36,077 bases of DNA, taken from a virus. This document shows, piece after piece, positions 23,301-30,374 of this stretch. The notes under the pieces were generated by a model that was not told the origin of the DNA, searched no databases, and was given only the letters and a program-made list of their open reading frames with translations. Position 1 is the first letter of the stretch, and each line of letters opens with the position of its first letter. The stretch lies in IMG/VR virus record IMGVR_UViG_3300028600_000012, positions 1 to 36,077 of that record. One strand, written 5' to 3'. Position numbers and translations under genes: made by a program.

Positions 23301-23760
23301 CAATAACCTGATCAACTACAAGACCGCGCCGCACTCGCCTATGATGAACTTAGGCGCGGGAACAATCGTCTCCTCAGCCTCTGCAACAACATATGTGGTT
23401 GTCGGTACTTTCCCTTGGCCGATCGGAAACGAGAACTGGTCCGGTACCAAGAAGCGAACGATCAACGTTGCCCCAATGTTCAAGTATGGCGGAGGCGGCG
23501 CATCTGCAAACGTTCGCGTGACAAGCAGCGCAAACCCACCGAACGGCGAGGACAGCACCTGGACAGATACGACCTGGAAGGGGCCCAAGAACCAGATCGT
23601 TTTTAACACGACGTCGACATCGTATGCAGTCGCGACCTCGCAAGAACTTGACGTTGTCCGTGCTGAGGGGATGCCAGAATACACGTGGATCACGGTTGAG
23701 GGCGGGGACCTGTCACAGACATTGGGCTTGGCCGAATTTTACCTAGGACCGATCCAATGA
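20347..23760 (+). CDS. Large tail tip / central tail protein
   Basis: A 1137-residue protein, the largest in the genome, starting at TAATG. It is beta-rich, with many Gly/Thr/Ser segments: EVQIPRFKFTVQPDA near the start, GFQTIEEFASEF...TLLEFLGFEDVIKIH near 295-380, and Asp/Thr-rich loops toward the end (ITELDPADPATADSF). The final 150 residues resemble a receptor-side beta domain (PMFKYGGGGASANVRVTSS, WITVEGGDLSQ). In siphoviruses this position is held by the hub or central fibre that contacts the host. ATGA overlap with the next gene. Confidence 0.7.
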   Translation: MGTTRSAIRSENCTLAYVLCIEGYEYLLTDGLPSAAVTAWAATSWSKALPGLTITGSFKQTLAPWSNEVQIPRFKFTVQPDATDQFGIDMFRAKPEVRSELSVGFDSGDSGGGGFNITVKDAGSFATGAPVMIGNETFNVTGNPAGTTIPVAVNGSGFMAPFGTSAGSANTLPGPHSIASNEAIGTYENSPPVYVSSSPTKWVGKKVGLWVHRVKNGVLDTKAEAELWFAGTIARISEDGLVTSVECDGIQQSLVDATLMQDQWSGTIGRGYTFESDDWVSAQISTPAGDWETSANFEPGAGFQTIEEFASEFALHLDTDATIGAGGSGLSLRWSSHITSMSDGPRFTLESQEATSHTATIIIKASKKTLLEFLGFEDVIKIHREAGHYVKGEKQTGTTVGISASIAPRSSDLAKDSNGEYTLTINSTSGTFADHTSILPPEAREHVGTGEVWSYYIIGGKLLVLGRRDSDTKISGITGLTPVSRITNKGVNQELIDTVNEDSSIRQVFFSSDTFTNTVAKLFASIDGNGENESTYDTLPFGAGIPWELLGQNFLDSLAALEQSGAEDSISLIIEKPTRLWDAIRSDFALRMAAPIWKDGGIQVAQLTVPNASTADFTLDETNKSDNSRTRAVQTSDYLVHTLKVDINRNPITEKYLDHFVARDKTGYESAGGAGATKTIKSRNSYAGSLATGSSTELLADLITARFLPVFAKELRTWRRSIPHTLFHITPGSTVRVSDDSVRDPTTGQRSVSNRPAIVLSVSHSLGISSNGQDYFGEVDLLYTEDDRLFELASSAEHATVTATATGRNWTAGYDDEVGTAGTFSLLVHANKFSDSSEPNDSAGFAEDDIVRITELDPADPATADSFIDTVRGVNEAVTTVYDEIVLTDGFGNSGNPAFDSTKTYLVNYAEYDQVLASQQLVAYQADAASATIQGLIEPNLVGDSTKLGGAAADITILPSRHSDEEFGDGVPVSASFVRGQVRMANNLINYKTAPHSPMMNLGAGTIVSSASATTYVVVGTFPWPIGNENWSGTKKRTINVAPMFKYGGGGASANVRVTSSANPPNGEDSTWTDTTWKGPKNQIVFNTTSTSYAVATSQELDVVRAEGMPEYTWITVEGGDLSQTLGLAEFYLGPIQ

Positions 23761-24809
23761 CCACCACAGTAATTGTTCCACCTATCAGGCCAAACTCGAT
23801 CCCCGAGGATCGATTCGCCCAGAATGGAGACGTTCCAGACCAGGCGGCCCTTCGCAGATGTGCGTGGGCGTACAACCACGCGAGTGTGCACCAACGCAAA
23901 GTAGTGTTTGCACGCTACTACGACACCCAGGGAACGTACACGCCGGCAACCGCAGCCGAGACCACAGTCTACTTCTCGTTCCGAACAGGATCGAATATAG
24001 AAGATCTGGTGTTTTTCTTCGGTCTCGCGCCAGCCACCCAGACGAACGGCACAAATAAGGCACACTGCCAGGCGAAGATCTTCGACGGAACTACTACAAT
24101 CAGCGCGCCAGAGGTCTACTACCCGCGAGTGCAGTCGGGCGCATTCCAGCCCTCGGAAGTTGCCTGGTCTCGAGTCCGGATAACAACCGCCGACGGACTA
24201 GCGCCAAACACGGATTACTGCGGGTTCGTGAATCAACTCCACTACTCGAGGTTGGCTGCGCTGGTTATCCATGAGGGCGCCGACACAACTGCTGTTTCGT
24301 CTGTGACCGGAGTTGCGGACCCGATGGCGTTCGAGGTCAACAAGCCGATCACAGATGCAGCATGCCAGAACCTAGCCGAGACCGGAACTGAGCTCTGGCA
24401 GCACAACGCAAGACAAATTCTTAGTATTGGCCGCGATGACTCGACAAGCCGATTCACGGTCAACTCGACCACCTACACCAACATCCACAGCTCAGACACC
24501 GCATGGTCTGCGAGTTCACCAGGTTACGTTATCAACACCCAGTACCACGACACCCAGAAGGGCGACGTACCAGTTGAACTCGCGATCAGGTGCACGAGGA
24601 CGGGTGGCGCCGGCGATCTCAACGTTCGCTTTGTGCAAGACGGAGCGACCCTGTTTACGCAATCACTCACGGCAAGTGTGACCCCACACGCCACAGCTAC
24701 ATTCACAATCCCGGCGCACACATCGCGCAAGACAGACATCCTGATGAGTTGCGACTCGGGCGCCACGTTCGTGGTCGATTGCATTGGGCTCTGGGAGTAC
24801 GAGGCATAG
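23757..24809 (+). CDS. Tail tip / putative receptor-binding protein
   Basis: A 350-residue protein, the last of the tail operon before the lysis genes. It has a polar N-terminus (RPNSIPEDRFAQNGDVPDQAAL) and many beta strands (TTVYFSFRTGSNIEDLVFFFG, LAALVIHEG, GDVPVELAIRCTRTGGAG), ending CIGLWEYEA. Seven Cys are present. No enzymatic motif was found. The position suggests an adsorption role; it could also be a minor tip protein. Confidence 0.55.
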   Translation: MTTTVIVPPIRPNSIPEDRFAQNGDVPDQAALRRCAWAYNHASVHQRKVVFARYYDTQGTYTPATAAETTVYFSFRTGSNIEDLVFFFGLAPATQTNGTNKAHCQAKIFDGTTTISAPEVYYPRVQSGAFQPSEVAWSRVRITTADGLAPNTDYCGFVNQLHYSRLAALVIHEGADTTAVSSVTGVADPMAFEVNKPITDAACQNLAETGTELWQHNARQILSIGRDDSTSRFTVNSTTYTNIHSSDTAWSASSPGYVINTQYHDTQKGDVPVELAIRCTRTGGAGDLNVRFVQDGATLFTQSLTASVTPHATATFTIPAHTSRKTDILMSCDSGATFVVDCIGLWEYEA

Positions 24810-24811
24810 CA

Positions 24812-25132
24812 ATGGCACCAATGGGCACAGACAGGCTGATAGAACTACTCCTTGACGAGATCAAGAACGTCAACACGCACGTAGCAAAACTTGAAACAGT
24901 GGTTGCAGGGCTGTCAGCAAGCCTTGAGGTATCCAGAGAAAGCAAGCGTCTACAGATAGACAACATTGTACAGGACATCCACGGGCTTCGCGGCGACCTA
25001 AAAGACTTGGCCAAGCAGCACCAGGAGATGGGTGAGCAGTTGGCCAAACAAACAGGATCGGCGGCAATTCCGCTATCGATCGTCGGATTTATTACTGCCG
25101 TTGTAGTTGCAATATTGCAAGCGACGGGGTGA
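24812..25132 (+). CDS. Coiled-coil protein with C-terminal membrane helix (XhlA-like)
   Basis: A 106-residue protein from ATG 24812. Heptad-rich helix over about residues 8-80 (LIELLLDEIKNVNTHVAKLETVV...DIHGLRGDLKDLAKQHQEM), then a single hydrophobic helix at 86-104 (IPLSIVGFITAVVVAILQA). This is the layout of XhlA-type hemolysin/holin-associated proteins found next to holins. Position directly before a holin-like gene supports a lysis role. Confidence 0.7.
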   Translation: MAPMGTDRLIELLLDEIKNVNTHVAKLETVVAGLSASLEVSRESKRLQIDNIVQDIHGLRGDLKDLAKQHQEMGEQLAKQTGSAAIPLSIVGFITAVVVAILQATG

Positions 25133-25145
25133 ACGGAGAACAGAC

Positions 25146-25406
25146 ATGTGGAAAACAATCAAACCAATTCTAGGACAAATTCTTAGCAGCAAGAAGGCAC
25201 TAGCGCTTATTACAGGCGCAATCGTTTGGGCCCTATCTCAGGCCGGAATCGGCGCCAGCGAGGCCCAAGTACTCCCGCTCCTGGGCTTCATTGCCTCGTA
25301 CATCCTTGGCCAAGGTATTGCGGATCTGGGCAAAGAGGAGGCGAAGGTGATCGCGAAGAGCCTGGGAAAGCCGCCAGCGCCGGAAGCTCAACCAGCGAAG
25401 GAGTAG
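25146..25406 (+). CDS. Holin-like membrane protein
   Basis: An 86-residue protein from ATG 25146 with a GGAG Shine-Dalgarno. The basic N-terminus (MWKTIKPILGQILSSKK) is followed by two hydrophobic helices at about 18-34 (ALALITGAIVWALSQAG) and 42-60 (VLPLLGFIASYILGQGIAD), then a charged tail (KPPAPEAQPAKE). Size, topology and neighbourhood fit a class II-like holin that would open the inner membrane to the endolysin. Confidence 0.7.
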   Translation: MWKTIKPILGQILSSKKALALITGAIVWALSQAGIGASEAQVLPLLGFIASYILGQGIADLGKEEAKVIAKSLGKPPAPEAQPAKE

Positions 25407-25423
25407 AGACGTTTTCTCTGCGA

Positions 25424-25681
25424 ATGCGCGATGACCGACTTACAGAGATTACGGATGGCCTTGATCGAGCCTGGGGTATGCGACCTGGCAGTGGTCGATT
25501 CGACCTTTCGGGTAGTCTCGATCGACTTGGAGACACTTGGAGAATTGGTGGTCGGGCTACCCTGGAGTCTCGATTATCCCGGTCTTGGGGCGCATACGGT
25601 GCTGCTGAGTTGGGAGCGCTTTGGAATGGACGGGCTCAACTAGAGGCCCGCGCTGTGATGGGTTTGCGTGCCAGATGGTAG
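25424..25681 (+). CDS. Lysis-region hypothetical protein (beta-strand type)
   Basis: An 85-residue protein from ATG 25424. Its C-terminal half is an alternating polar/aromatic pattern (GRATLESRLSRSWGAYGAAE, WNGRAQLEARAVMGLRARW) like a small beta-barrel or amphipathic-strand protein. A competing frame at 25431-25643 codes a 70-residue leucine-rich sequence. I favour the longer frame because its stop overlaps the next gene start and its pattern fits small lysis-cassette proteins I recall. No signal peptide. Confidence 0.5.
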   Translation: MRDDRLTEITDGLDRAWGMRPGSGRFDLSGSLDRLGDTWRIGGRATLESRLSRSWGAYGAAELGALWNGRAQLEARAVMGLRARW

Positions 25682-25890
25682 GTGATGACTTCCCGTACAG
25701 TGATACTGCAAACGACCACCGACTGAGTACGGCCCTTGGTCTCCATCGTAGGCGGAAAAGTATGGATACCGTACCCATACCCGTAACACGGCCTGAATTG
25801 GTCCGAGAAATCCGGCGCGCCCGAGCTGAAAACCGCTTCCTGATTGGTCTAGCTGTGTTAGCCTTTGTCCTAGTAACATTTCTTGCATAG
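25675..25890 (+). CDS. Small C-terminally anchored membrane protein
   Basis: A 71-residue protein from ATG 25675, which overlaps the previous stop; ATG 25762 would give a 42-residue form. The end VREIRRARAENRFLIGLAVLAFVLVTFLA is one basic helix leading into a hydrophobic helix. It sits between holin-like and endolysin genes, so it may be a second holin, antiholin or spanin-like anchor. No lipobox is present. Confidence 0.6.
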   Translation: MVGDDFPYSDTANDHRLSTALGLHRRRKSMDTVPIPVTRPELVREIRRARAENRFLIGLAVLAFVLVTFLA

Positions 25891-25901
25891 GAGGATAGCG
25901 C

Positions 25902-26507
25902 ATGTGGGCACAGATTCGAGCTTGGTTTACAGACAATCACAGGGAGATGCTGATGCGTCACAACTCCTCAGACTGGGGCGAACACGCACTTGTGGCCGCG
26001 TGCTCGATCCTCGACTGGGGTGAAGAGGGGGCCAACAATAAGGGCCCAGAGATCACCCTCTTGCGCCGTGGCAAGCTGCTTAAGAAGTGGCAGCGTGGCG
26101 AGTGGTGCGCTGTTGCTTGCTCGTACGAGATCGAGGAAGGCTGGGCGGGCGTGAACGGATACTCTCGCTGGGACTGGATGCCGCGCCATCGGCAACTCCG
26201 ATGCCCGGTGAAGCGTAGCCGTGGGGCTATCCAACTCGGGAACCGCATCGCAAAGGCCGGTTGTCTTGTTTCCGATCGCGACGTGAGGCCCGGAGACTTT
26301 GCCGTGTACTCGCGCAAAGGCGGGGGCCATATCGCTATTGTCTCGGAGGTGCGCGAGAACGGGTACCAGACGATCGACGGCAACAAGGGGCGATTTAACA
26401 AGAGGACCAAGCAGGGGTCAAAGGTCCGCAAGTTCGAGCACGAGTGGAACGAGCCAAACCTTAAATTCTTCGCACGTCTCCCATCGATCTCAAAGGGGAC
26501 CAAATGA
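25902..26507 (+). CDS. CHAP-domain endolysin
   Basis: A 201-residue protein with a strong AGGAGG Shine-Dalgarno before ATG 25902. CHAP features are Cys69 in GEWCAVACSYEI, His143 in GGGHIAIVSEV and Asn161 in IDGNKGRF, in the right order and spacing for the catalytic Cys-His-Asn triad. The fold is a peptidoglycan amidase or endopeptidase. There is no N-terminal signal peptide, so release would need the holin. No separate cell-wall-binding domain is visible. Its stop overlaps the next gene (ATGA at 26504). Confidence 0.82.
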   Translation: MWAQIRAWFTDNHREMLMRHNSSDWGEHALVAACSILDWGEEGANNKGPEITLLRRGKLLKKWQRGEWCAVACSYEIEEGWAGVNGYSRWDWMPRHRQLRCPVKRSRGAIQLGNRIAKAGCLVSDRDVRPGDFAVYSRKGGGHIAIVSEVRENGYQTIDGNKGRFNKRTKQGSKVRKFEHEWNEPNLKFFARLPSISKGTK

Positions 26508-27649
26508 GAGTGTGCAAGACCTGTAGCGAGGAGAAGTCGCTCTCAGAGTTCCATAAGAACGGAGACGGTTGGAGGACCGACTGCAAGCAATGTGCGAAGA
26601 CGGCCCAGGCTATTCGCAGAGCGAAGAAAGACCCCACGGAGCATGACTACGGTCGCAAGGATGTTCCAGAAGGGTTCCGTATCAAGGGGGTCACCCAGCT
26701 ACTTGGCTCCGATGGAAGCATCAAGAGTCAGCACGTTAAAACCGAACGAGAACCAGAGACCAAACAGGACCCCAAGGTAGCGTTCACAGCAATGACCGCA
26801 GCCCTATGCGAGCCATACAGGGGCAGTATCAAGCCACGCGCGCGCACCGCAGAGCACGTTGACGAAGACCTCATAGCTGTGATTCCGATCGGCGACCTTC
26901 ATCACGGACTTATCACCCACGCAGAAGAGGTTGGTGAGACATGGGACTACCGCAACTCAGAAGAGTGTCTGTTTGATGCAGTTGACGGGCTACTCGATGC
27001 AGCACCACCCGCCAGGGAATGCCTAATCGGAAACGTTGGAGACTTCCTGCACTCGGATAATTCAAAGAGCCAGACCAGTAAGGGCACCCCATTAGACACC
27101 CAGGGGCCCAGATTCTCCGTTATGCTCACCTGTATCAGGATGCTTCGGCGATGCATTGACCGAGCACTCGAAAACCACGAGCTGGTCACGGTAATTACGT
27201 GCACTGGGAACCATGACGGCGAAAGTAGCCTATGGCTAAGGCTCTGCCTATCGTTGGCGTATGAAAACGAACCCCGAGTAGTTATTCGAACCGAGGACCA
27301 CAAGATTCATTATCACAGGTTCGGTAAATGCTTCTTTGCCTGGACGCATGGAGATACCGGCAAACTCGCAGATGTTCCACTGGTAATGGCTGTAGACCGC
27401 CCACATGACTGGGCTGAGACCGAGCACCGTAAAGTCTTCTCTGGCCACATCCACCACACCACGGTCAAGGAAATGCCGGGCGCGGTTTGCCAGACCTACC
27501 GCTCGCTGAGCAAGGGGGACAAGTGGCACAACTGGAGCCAGTACAGATCCGACCGGGACCTCGTTCTTGAGCTATGGCACCGAGAATACGGGCACATCCA
27601 AACCTTTACGCATGGAATCAAAAGGATTTTGGCGAGGCAGTCATCGTGA
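26504..27649 (+). CDS. Zinc-ribbon plus calcineurin-like metallophosphoesterase
   Basis: A 381-residue protein at the ATGA overlap with the endolysin gene. Residues 1-35 form a Cys4 zinc ribbon (CKTCSEEKSLSEF and CKQC). The rest has the metallophosphoesterase motifs in order: GDLHHG (about 132), GNVGDFLHSD (about 172), GNHDGE (about 236), HGD in AWTHGDTG and GHIHH (about 312). Two metal ions would catalyse phosphoester cleavage, perhaps of DNA ends or nucleotides. The zinc ribbon suggests nucleic-acid binding. Substrate unknown. Confidence 0.85.
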   Translation: MRVCKTCSEEKSLSEFHKNGDGWRTDCKQCAKTAQAIRRAKKDPTEHDYGRKDVPEGFRIKGVTQLLGSDGSIKSQHVKTEREPETKQDPKVAFTAMTAALCEPYRGSIKPRARTAEHVDEDLIAVIPIGDLHHGLITHAEEVGETWDYRNSEECLFDAVDGLLDAAPPARECLIGNVGDFLHSDNSKSQTSKGTPLDTQGPRFSVMLTCIRMLRRCIDRALENHELVTVITCTGNHDGESSLWLRLCLSLAYENEPRVVIRTEDHKIHYHRFGKCFFAWTHGDTGKLADVPLVMAVDRPHDWAETEHRKVFSGHIHHTTVKEMPGAVCQTYRSLSKGDKWHNWSQYRSDRDLVLELWHREYGHIQTFTHGIKRILARQSS

Positions 27650-27984
27650 CTGTCTGGCCCACCGAGTACGTAATCAAATCCAGGCTCTGGAAGATCGAGT
27701 ACGTCAACAAGGACCACCCCGCACTGGCCGACGGAGACGGACCCGAGGACTACTGCCTGGGCATCTGTAGGGCTGACAAGCGCCACATATGGGTATGCTT
27801 GGACCAGTCCGAGTGCTCAATGAAAGACACGCTCTATCACGAGCTCGTTCACGCCTGTTACTCGACCGCGAGCATGGCCGGGGCCACAGAAGAGGCCGAA
27901 GACGAGGAAGAGAACGTGGTCTTGTTCGCGACCGAGGCTTTTTTCGAGATCATCCGCAACGCCCAGACTGACTGGTGGCGATGA
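27646..27984 (+). CDS. Zincin-like phage protein with HExxH
   Basis: A 112-residue protein from GTG 27646, which overlaps the upstream TGA (GTGA); the alternative ATG at 27574 lies inside the phosphoesterase gene. Motifs are YHELVHACY (HExxH at residues 65-69), followed by an acidic stretch (TEEAEDEEENVV) and a helical end (TEAFFEIIRNAQTDWW). It resembles small tailed-phage zincins whose substrate is not known. No signal peptide, so it is likely cytosolic. Confidence 0.7.
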   Translation: MTVWPTEYVIKSRLWKIEYVNKDHPALADGDGPEDYCLGICRADKRHIWVCLDQSECSMKDTLYHELVHACYSTASMAGATEEAEDEEENVVLFATEAFFEIIRNAQTDWWR

Positions 27985-28226
27985 CCAGGATACTACTAGT
28001 CGCTCTCGTGCTCTCGTGCTCATCCGGGCCCAAGGCCGTGCGCTCGTCCGGGTTCTCGCCGCCGAATCTGCCCTGGTGCGTTGATGTGAAATACCGCAAC
28101 AACTCGACCCTAGAGACCGGCCGGGCCTGTTTCCGGTACGAGAAGCATTGTGAGAAGGTGCGAAAGGGCGCGCTCAAGTACGGGCGACTGAGCGGCGTAA
28201 GTGCGGTCTCTGCCTGCTTCCGCTAG
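27981..28226 (+). CDS. Small lipoprotein
   Basis: An 81-residue protein from the ATGA overlap at 27981. MTRILLVALVLSCSSG is a short lipoprotein signal with Cys13 after Leu-Val-Leu-Ser. The mature part has four further Cys and many basic residues (CFRYEKHCEKVRKGALKYGR). It could be an outer-membrane-anchored partner of the lysis system (an o-spanin analogue) or an exclusion lipoprotein. It is the last plus-strand gene before the convergent recombination operon. Confidence 0.65.
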   Translation: MTRILLVALVLSCSSGPKAVRSSGFSPPNLPWCVDVKYRNNSTLETGRACFRYEKHCEKVRKGALKYGRLSGVSAVSACFR

Positions 28227-28405
28227 ATGTCGCGAAATAGCGGGGTCCGGTAACGATCCGGGTGTCAGCTCACGATCGTCTGTTGCCGACACTTCCCGGC
28301 AGCGCTAGGCGTGCCTACCCCAAAAAAACAATCGAGCTGGATTTTACCTGGCGCTCGGTCCAGCACTTGTCCGAGTCCCCAACTCGGTTAAGTTCTTAGG
28401 CGGTG
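28227..28405. other. Convergent intergenic region
   Basis: A 179-base gap, the longest in the genome, between the plus-strand lysis and accessory block and the minus-strand recombination operon. It contains several short hairpins (for example TAGGC-GT-GCCTA near 28308, and GCTGGA/TCCAGC arms around 28336-28363) and an A7 run at 28322. No reading frame of note. Confidence 0.6.
28371..28397 (+). terminator. Rho-independent-like terminator for plus-strand transcripts
   Basis: Perfect 6-bp stem CCGAGT (28371-28376) with ACTCGG (28382-28387) around the loop CCCCA, followed by TTAAGTTCTT. A moderate T tract and the location at the convergent junction support it. Confidence 0.5.
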
Positions 28406-28759
28406 TTAGAACGGAATGTCGTCAGTAGGTTGCGGCGCCTCGTTCCGCGCACTCTGCGCAGGAGCAGCACCCTCAACCCTCCACGCTTTCAGGCTCGTGA
28501 AAAACTGCCCGGCCTTGTTCTTGTTCTCACGACAGCTGATGTTGTAGTGCACCGTGACCACGTCCCCGGCCTTATACCCGTTCGCGATGTCAAGTGTCTT
28601 TCCGCCAAGCTCGAACACGATCGTGTCGTTGTATTGGTCGTCTTGTTCTAGTACGAGAGTGCGCTTCTCGAAGGTCTTCTGCTCGCCGTCCTTCGTGTAG
28701 GGGATGGCCTCGACCGGCCCCAAGGTTCTGATTGCTGATGTGTATGTGTTGTTGCTCAT
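28406..28759 (-). CDS. ssb: DUF3127-type single-stranded DNA-binding protein
   Basis: A 117-residue protein with an AAGGAAA Shine-Dalgarno before ATG 28759. It has an OB-like pattern (RTLVLEQDDQYNDTIVFELGG, GDVVTVHYNISCRENKN, FFTSLKAWRVEG) and an acidic C-terminal tail ending DDIPF, the classical SSB-type tip for partner binding. The pattern matches DUF3127 proteins, which are OB-fold ssDNA-binding proteins. It would protect ssDNA made by the RecE-like exonuclease upstream in the same operon. Confidence 0.82.
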   Translation of the reverse strand: MSNNTYTSAIRTLGPVEAIPYTKDGEQKTFEKRTLVLEQDDQYNDTIVFELGGKTLDIANGYKAGDVVTVHYNISCRENKNKAGQFFTSLKAWRVEGAAPAQSARNEAPQPTDDIPF

Positions 28760-29152
28760 TTAGTTTCCTTTCACACGGACGCCGCCATGGCCGCCCTGTG
28801 GGTTTCTGATTTTCTTCCTGGTCCCTGGCTCTGTCTCGGTGAAGAACAGAGTAAGTGTTTTACCTATCCACAGGTCCTGGGGCAAGCCTTGGCCGTAGAT
28901 AGCCTCAATTCGGAGTTTGTTGGTCTTGTTCACGATCCACTTGTTTTTTTTGGGCTCGGCAAACTCAATAACCAGATCCGGCTCGTCGTCGTCGCCGTGC
29001 CAGTCCTGTTCAACCCCAAGGACACGCTGAATCGTCCACTGGTGTTCAACCAGACCTCCAGCATCGGTCAAGAACTCAGGTTTACCAATGTAGTACTTTG
29101 CTGGCTTCAGCTTGGCACTGTGGACCTTACTCAAATCTCTCACTTTAGGCAT
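28760..29152 (-). CDS. Recombination-operon hypothetical protein
   Basis: A 130-residue protein. ATG 29152 is chosen because an AAGGAGG Shine-Dalgarno lies nine bases upstream; the in-frame ATG at 29173 would place that signal inside the gene. Segments include YYIGKPEFLTDAGGLVEHQW, LVIEFAEPKKNKWIVNKTNK and a beta end (LTLFFTETEPGTRKK). It is basic and beta-rich. It lies between exonuclease and SSB genes, where many phages keep an annealing protein, but no RecT, Erf or Rad52 motif is visible. Confidence 0.55.
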   Translation of the reverse strand: MPKVRDLSKVHSAKLKPAKYYIGKPEFLTDAGGLVEHQWTIQRVLGVEQDWHGDDDEPDLVIEFAEPKKNKWIVNKTNKLRIEAIYGQGLPQDLWIGKTLTLFFTETEPGTRKKIRNPQGGHGGVRVKGN

Positions 29153-30020
29153 GTACCTTAACCTCCTTGCCATCCACCAGGACGGTCTCTAGTTGTTCTG
29201 CGTACTCGCGCCAGAGGTATTCCGAGCCCTCAACCCGGCGCGATGTTGGGCACTTTCCGGGATAGATTCCGGTGCGCTCACATTCCAGGTACTGCTCTAT
29301 CCATCCCTCATATTTGAGCCGACCAATACCAAGGAGAGCGTCGTCGATCCAATCCACGGATGTGTCATACGGCCGGCTCTTTTCCACGCCGATAATGGCA
29401 AATGGTAGACGCTCGCCAGTGGAGTAGAAAACCGCATCCTGATACATCGCCGCCTGGGCGTGGTACATGCGGGTCTCAATCTCTCGGTGAAACGGTTTTG
29501 TGCCAACGTTTTGGGTTGACTTGAGGTCTCCTAGGAAGCTCTTGCCAACGATATCAAGCCTAGACTTACACCTAACGCCAAGCGGATGATCCCAGATGAA
29601 GCTGATCTCATGGCATGAGTCTTTGATAAGCTTTGATGCTTCGGCGTGACCAAGAACAGAGTTCGCGATGGCCTTGTACCATCCAAGCTTCCACTCCTCA
29701 CGAACAAGAACGCCATCGGCTTCGGCCCTGGCGTGGAATTCGCGGTAATCCGATGAGTTCTTATTCATCGTTGGTTTGCCAGCCTTGGTTAGACCACCAG
29801 CCCAAACGCGAACCTGGAATTCAAGCTGATCTGGTTCCAGGGTCGCAGTATGGATCAGGGTGCCATCCTCCATGGCCTCAGTCCGCTTCATCGGGTTGTT
29901 GCGAGCATCTTCGGCTGCTGCGGCGCTCTCTTCGAAGACCTTTATCCATGAAAAGTTCAGCGCGTCAAATGCTCTGTACTCGGCCTCAGTCATGACCTCG
30001 ATTCGTCCTGTACTAGTCAC
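29145..30020 (-). CDS. RecE-like exonuclease (PD-(D/E)XK)
   Basis: A 291-residue protein from GTG 30020, which overlaps the upstream TAG; the internal ATG at 29993 (MTEAEYRAFDALNFS) gives the N-terminus usual for the family. Motifs are ALNFSWIK near the start, GTLIHTATLEPD (about 54), the catalytic core CKSRLDIVGKSFLGDLKST (Asp and Asp-x-Lys, about 150-168) and the helix YHAQAAMYQDA. These are the hallmarks of the RecE/DUF3799 5'-3' exonucleases. It would resect DNA ends for phage recombination with the SSB of the same operon. Confidence 0.85.
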   Translation of the reverse strand: MTSTGRIEVMTEAEYRAFDALNFSWIKVFEESAAAAEDARNNPMKRTEAMEDGTLIHTATLEPDQLEFQVRVWAGGLTKAGKPTMNKNSSDYREFHARAEADGVLVREEWKLGWYKAIANSVLGHAEASKLIKDSCHEISFIWDHPLGVRCKSRLDIVGKSFLGDLKSTQNVGTKPFHREIETRMYHAQAAMYQDAVFYSTGERLPFAIIGVEKSRPYDTSVDWIDDALLGIGRLKYEGWIEQYLECERTGIYPGKCPTSRRVEGSEYLWREYAEQLETVLVDGKEVKVHA

Positions 30021-30186
30021 GTTGTGTCTCCTCCATCTCGACCAACCACTCCCACGCCCCGCTCTCAGATAGGGATGCGACTAGGCCGCCAGTTTTCTTT
30101 TCGTAAATGTCAAAATTGCCCCCGGTCTTGGGCTGTTGTTTGGACCTGTACCCAGCCTTGTTAAGGGCCTTCTCGAGGTCTGTCAT
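30013..30186 (-). CDS. 57-residue small protein upstream of recE
   Basis: From ATG 30186, overlapping the previous stop (ATGA), to TAG overlapping the RecE start. The sequence reads MTDLEKALNKAGYRSKQQPK, then NFDIYEKKTGGLVASLSE and WEWLVEMEETQRD. It is mixed alpha/beta and charged. Too short for the usual gene lists, but the coupling on both sides supports it. Function unknown. Confidence 0.65.
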   Translation of the reverse strand: MTDLEKALNKAGYRSKQQPKTGGNFDIYEKKTGGLVASLSESGAWEWLVEMEETQRD

Positions 30187-30374
30187 GCCCGATCCTCGTC
30201 GCGTGCTCGGCTCATATCTAGGTCCAGCCTGATAAGCTTGCCTTGGATAGTCCGGAGTCGCAGTCTGCGCGATGGTGTCTCAGAACACGACAGTAGTTGC
30301 AATCGCTCGAGTTGCAGCCGCTCGGTCTCGCGCTCCATCTTAGCTAGGTCGGCTTCTATTGCCTTGCGAGTCAC
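30183..30374 (-). CDS. 63-residue coiled-coil protein
   Basis: GTG 30374 start (GTGA overlap with the upstream gene). The sequence is a charged helix (ADLAKMERETERLQLERLQ, RLRTIQGKLIRLDLDMSRA) and ends at an ATGA overlap. A longer upstream extension in this frame exists but is Pro/His/Arg-rich and unlikely. Function unknown. Confidence 0.6.
   Translation of the reverse strand: MTRKAIEADLAKMERETERLQLERLQLLSCSETPSRRLRLRTIQGKLIRLDLDMSRARDEDRA

Noticed and set aside
25762-25795. Possible remnant of the array in the lysis gene (ACCGTACCCATACCCGTA)
   Set aside because: Only loosely similar to the inverted segment of the arrays, very short, and explained by coding for a Pro-Ile-Pro-Val stretch.
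28300-28330. Terminator at TAGGC-GT-GCCTA followed by CCCC and A7
   Set aside because: The two-base loop is too short and no T tract follows the stem on either strand in the right orientation. The hairpin at 28371-28387 is a better candidate.
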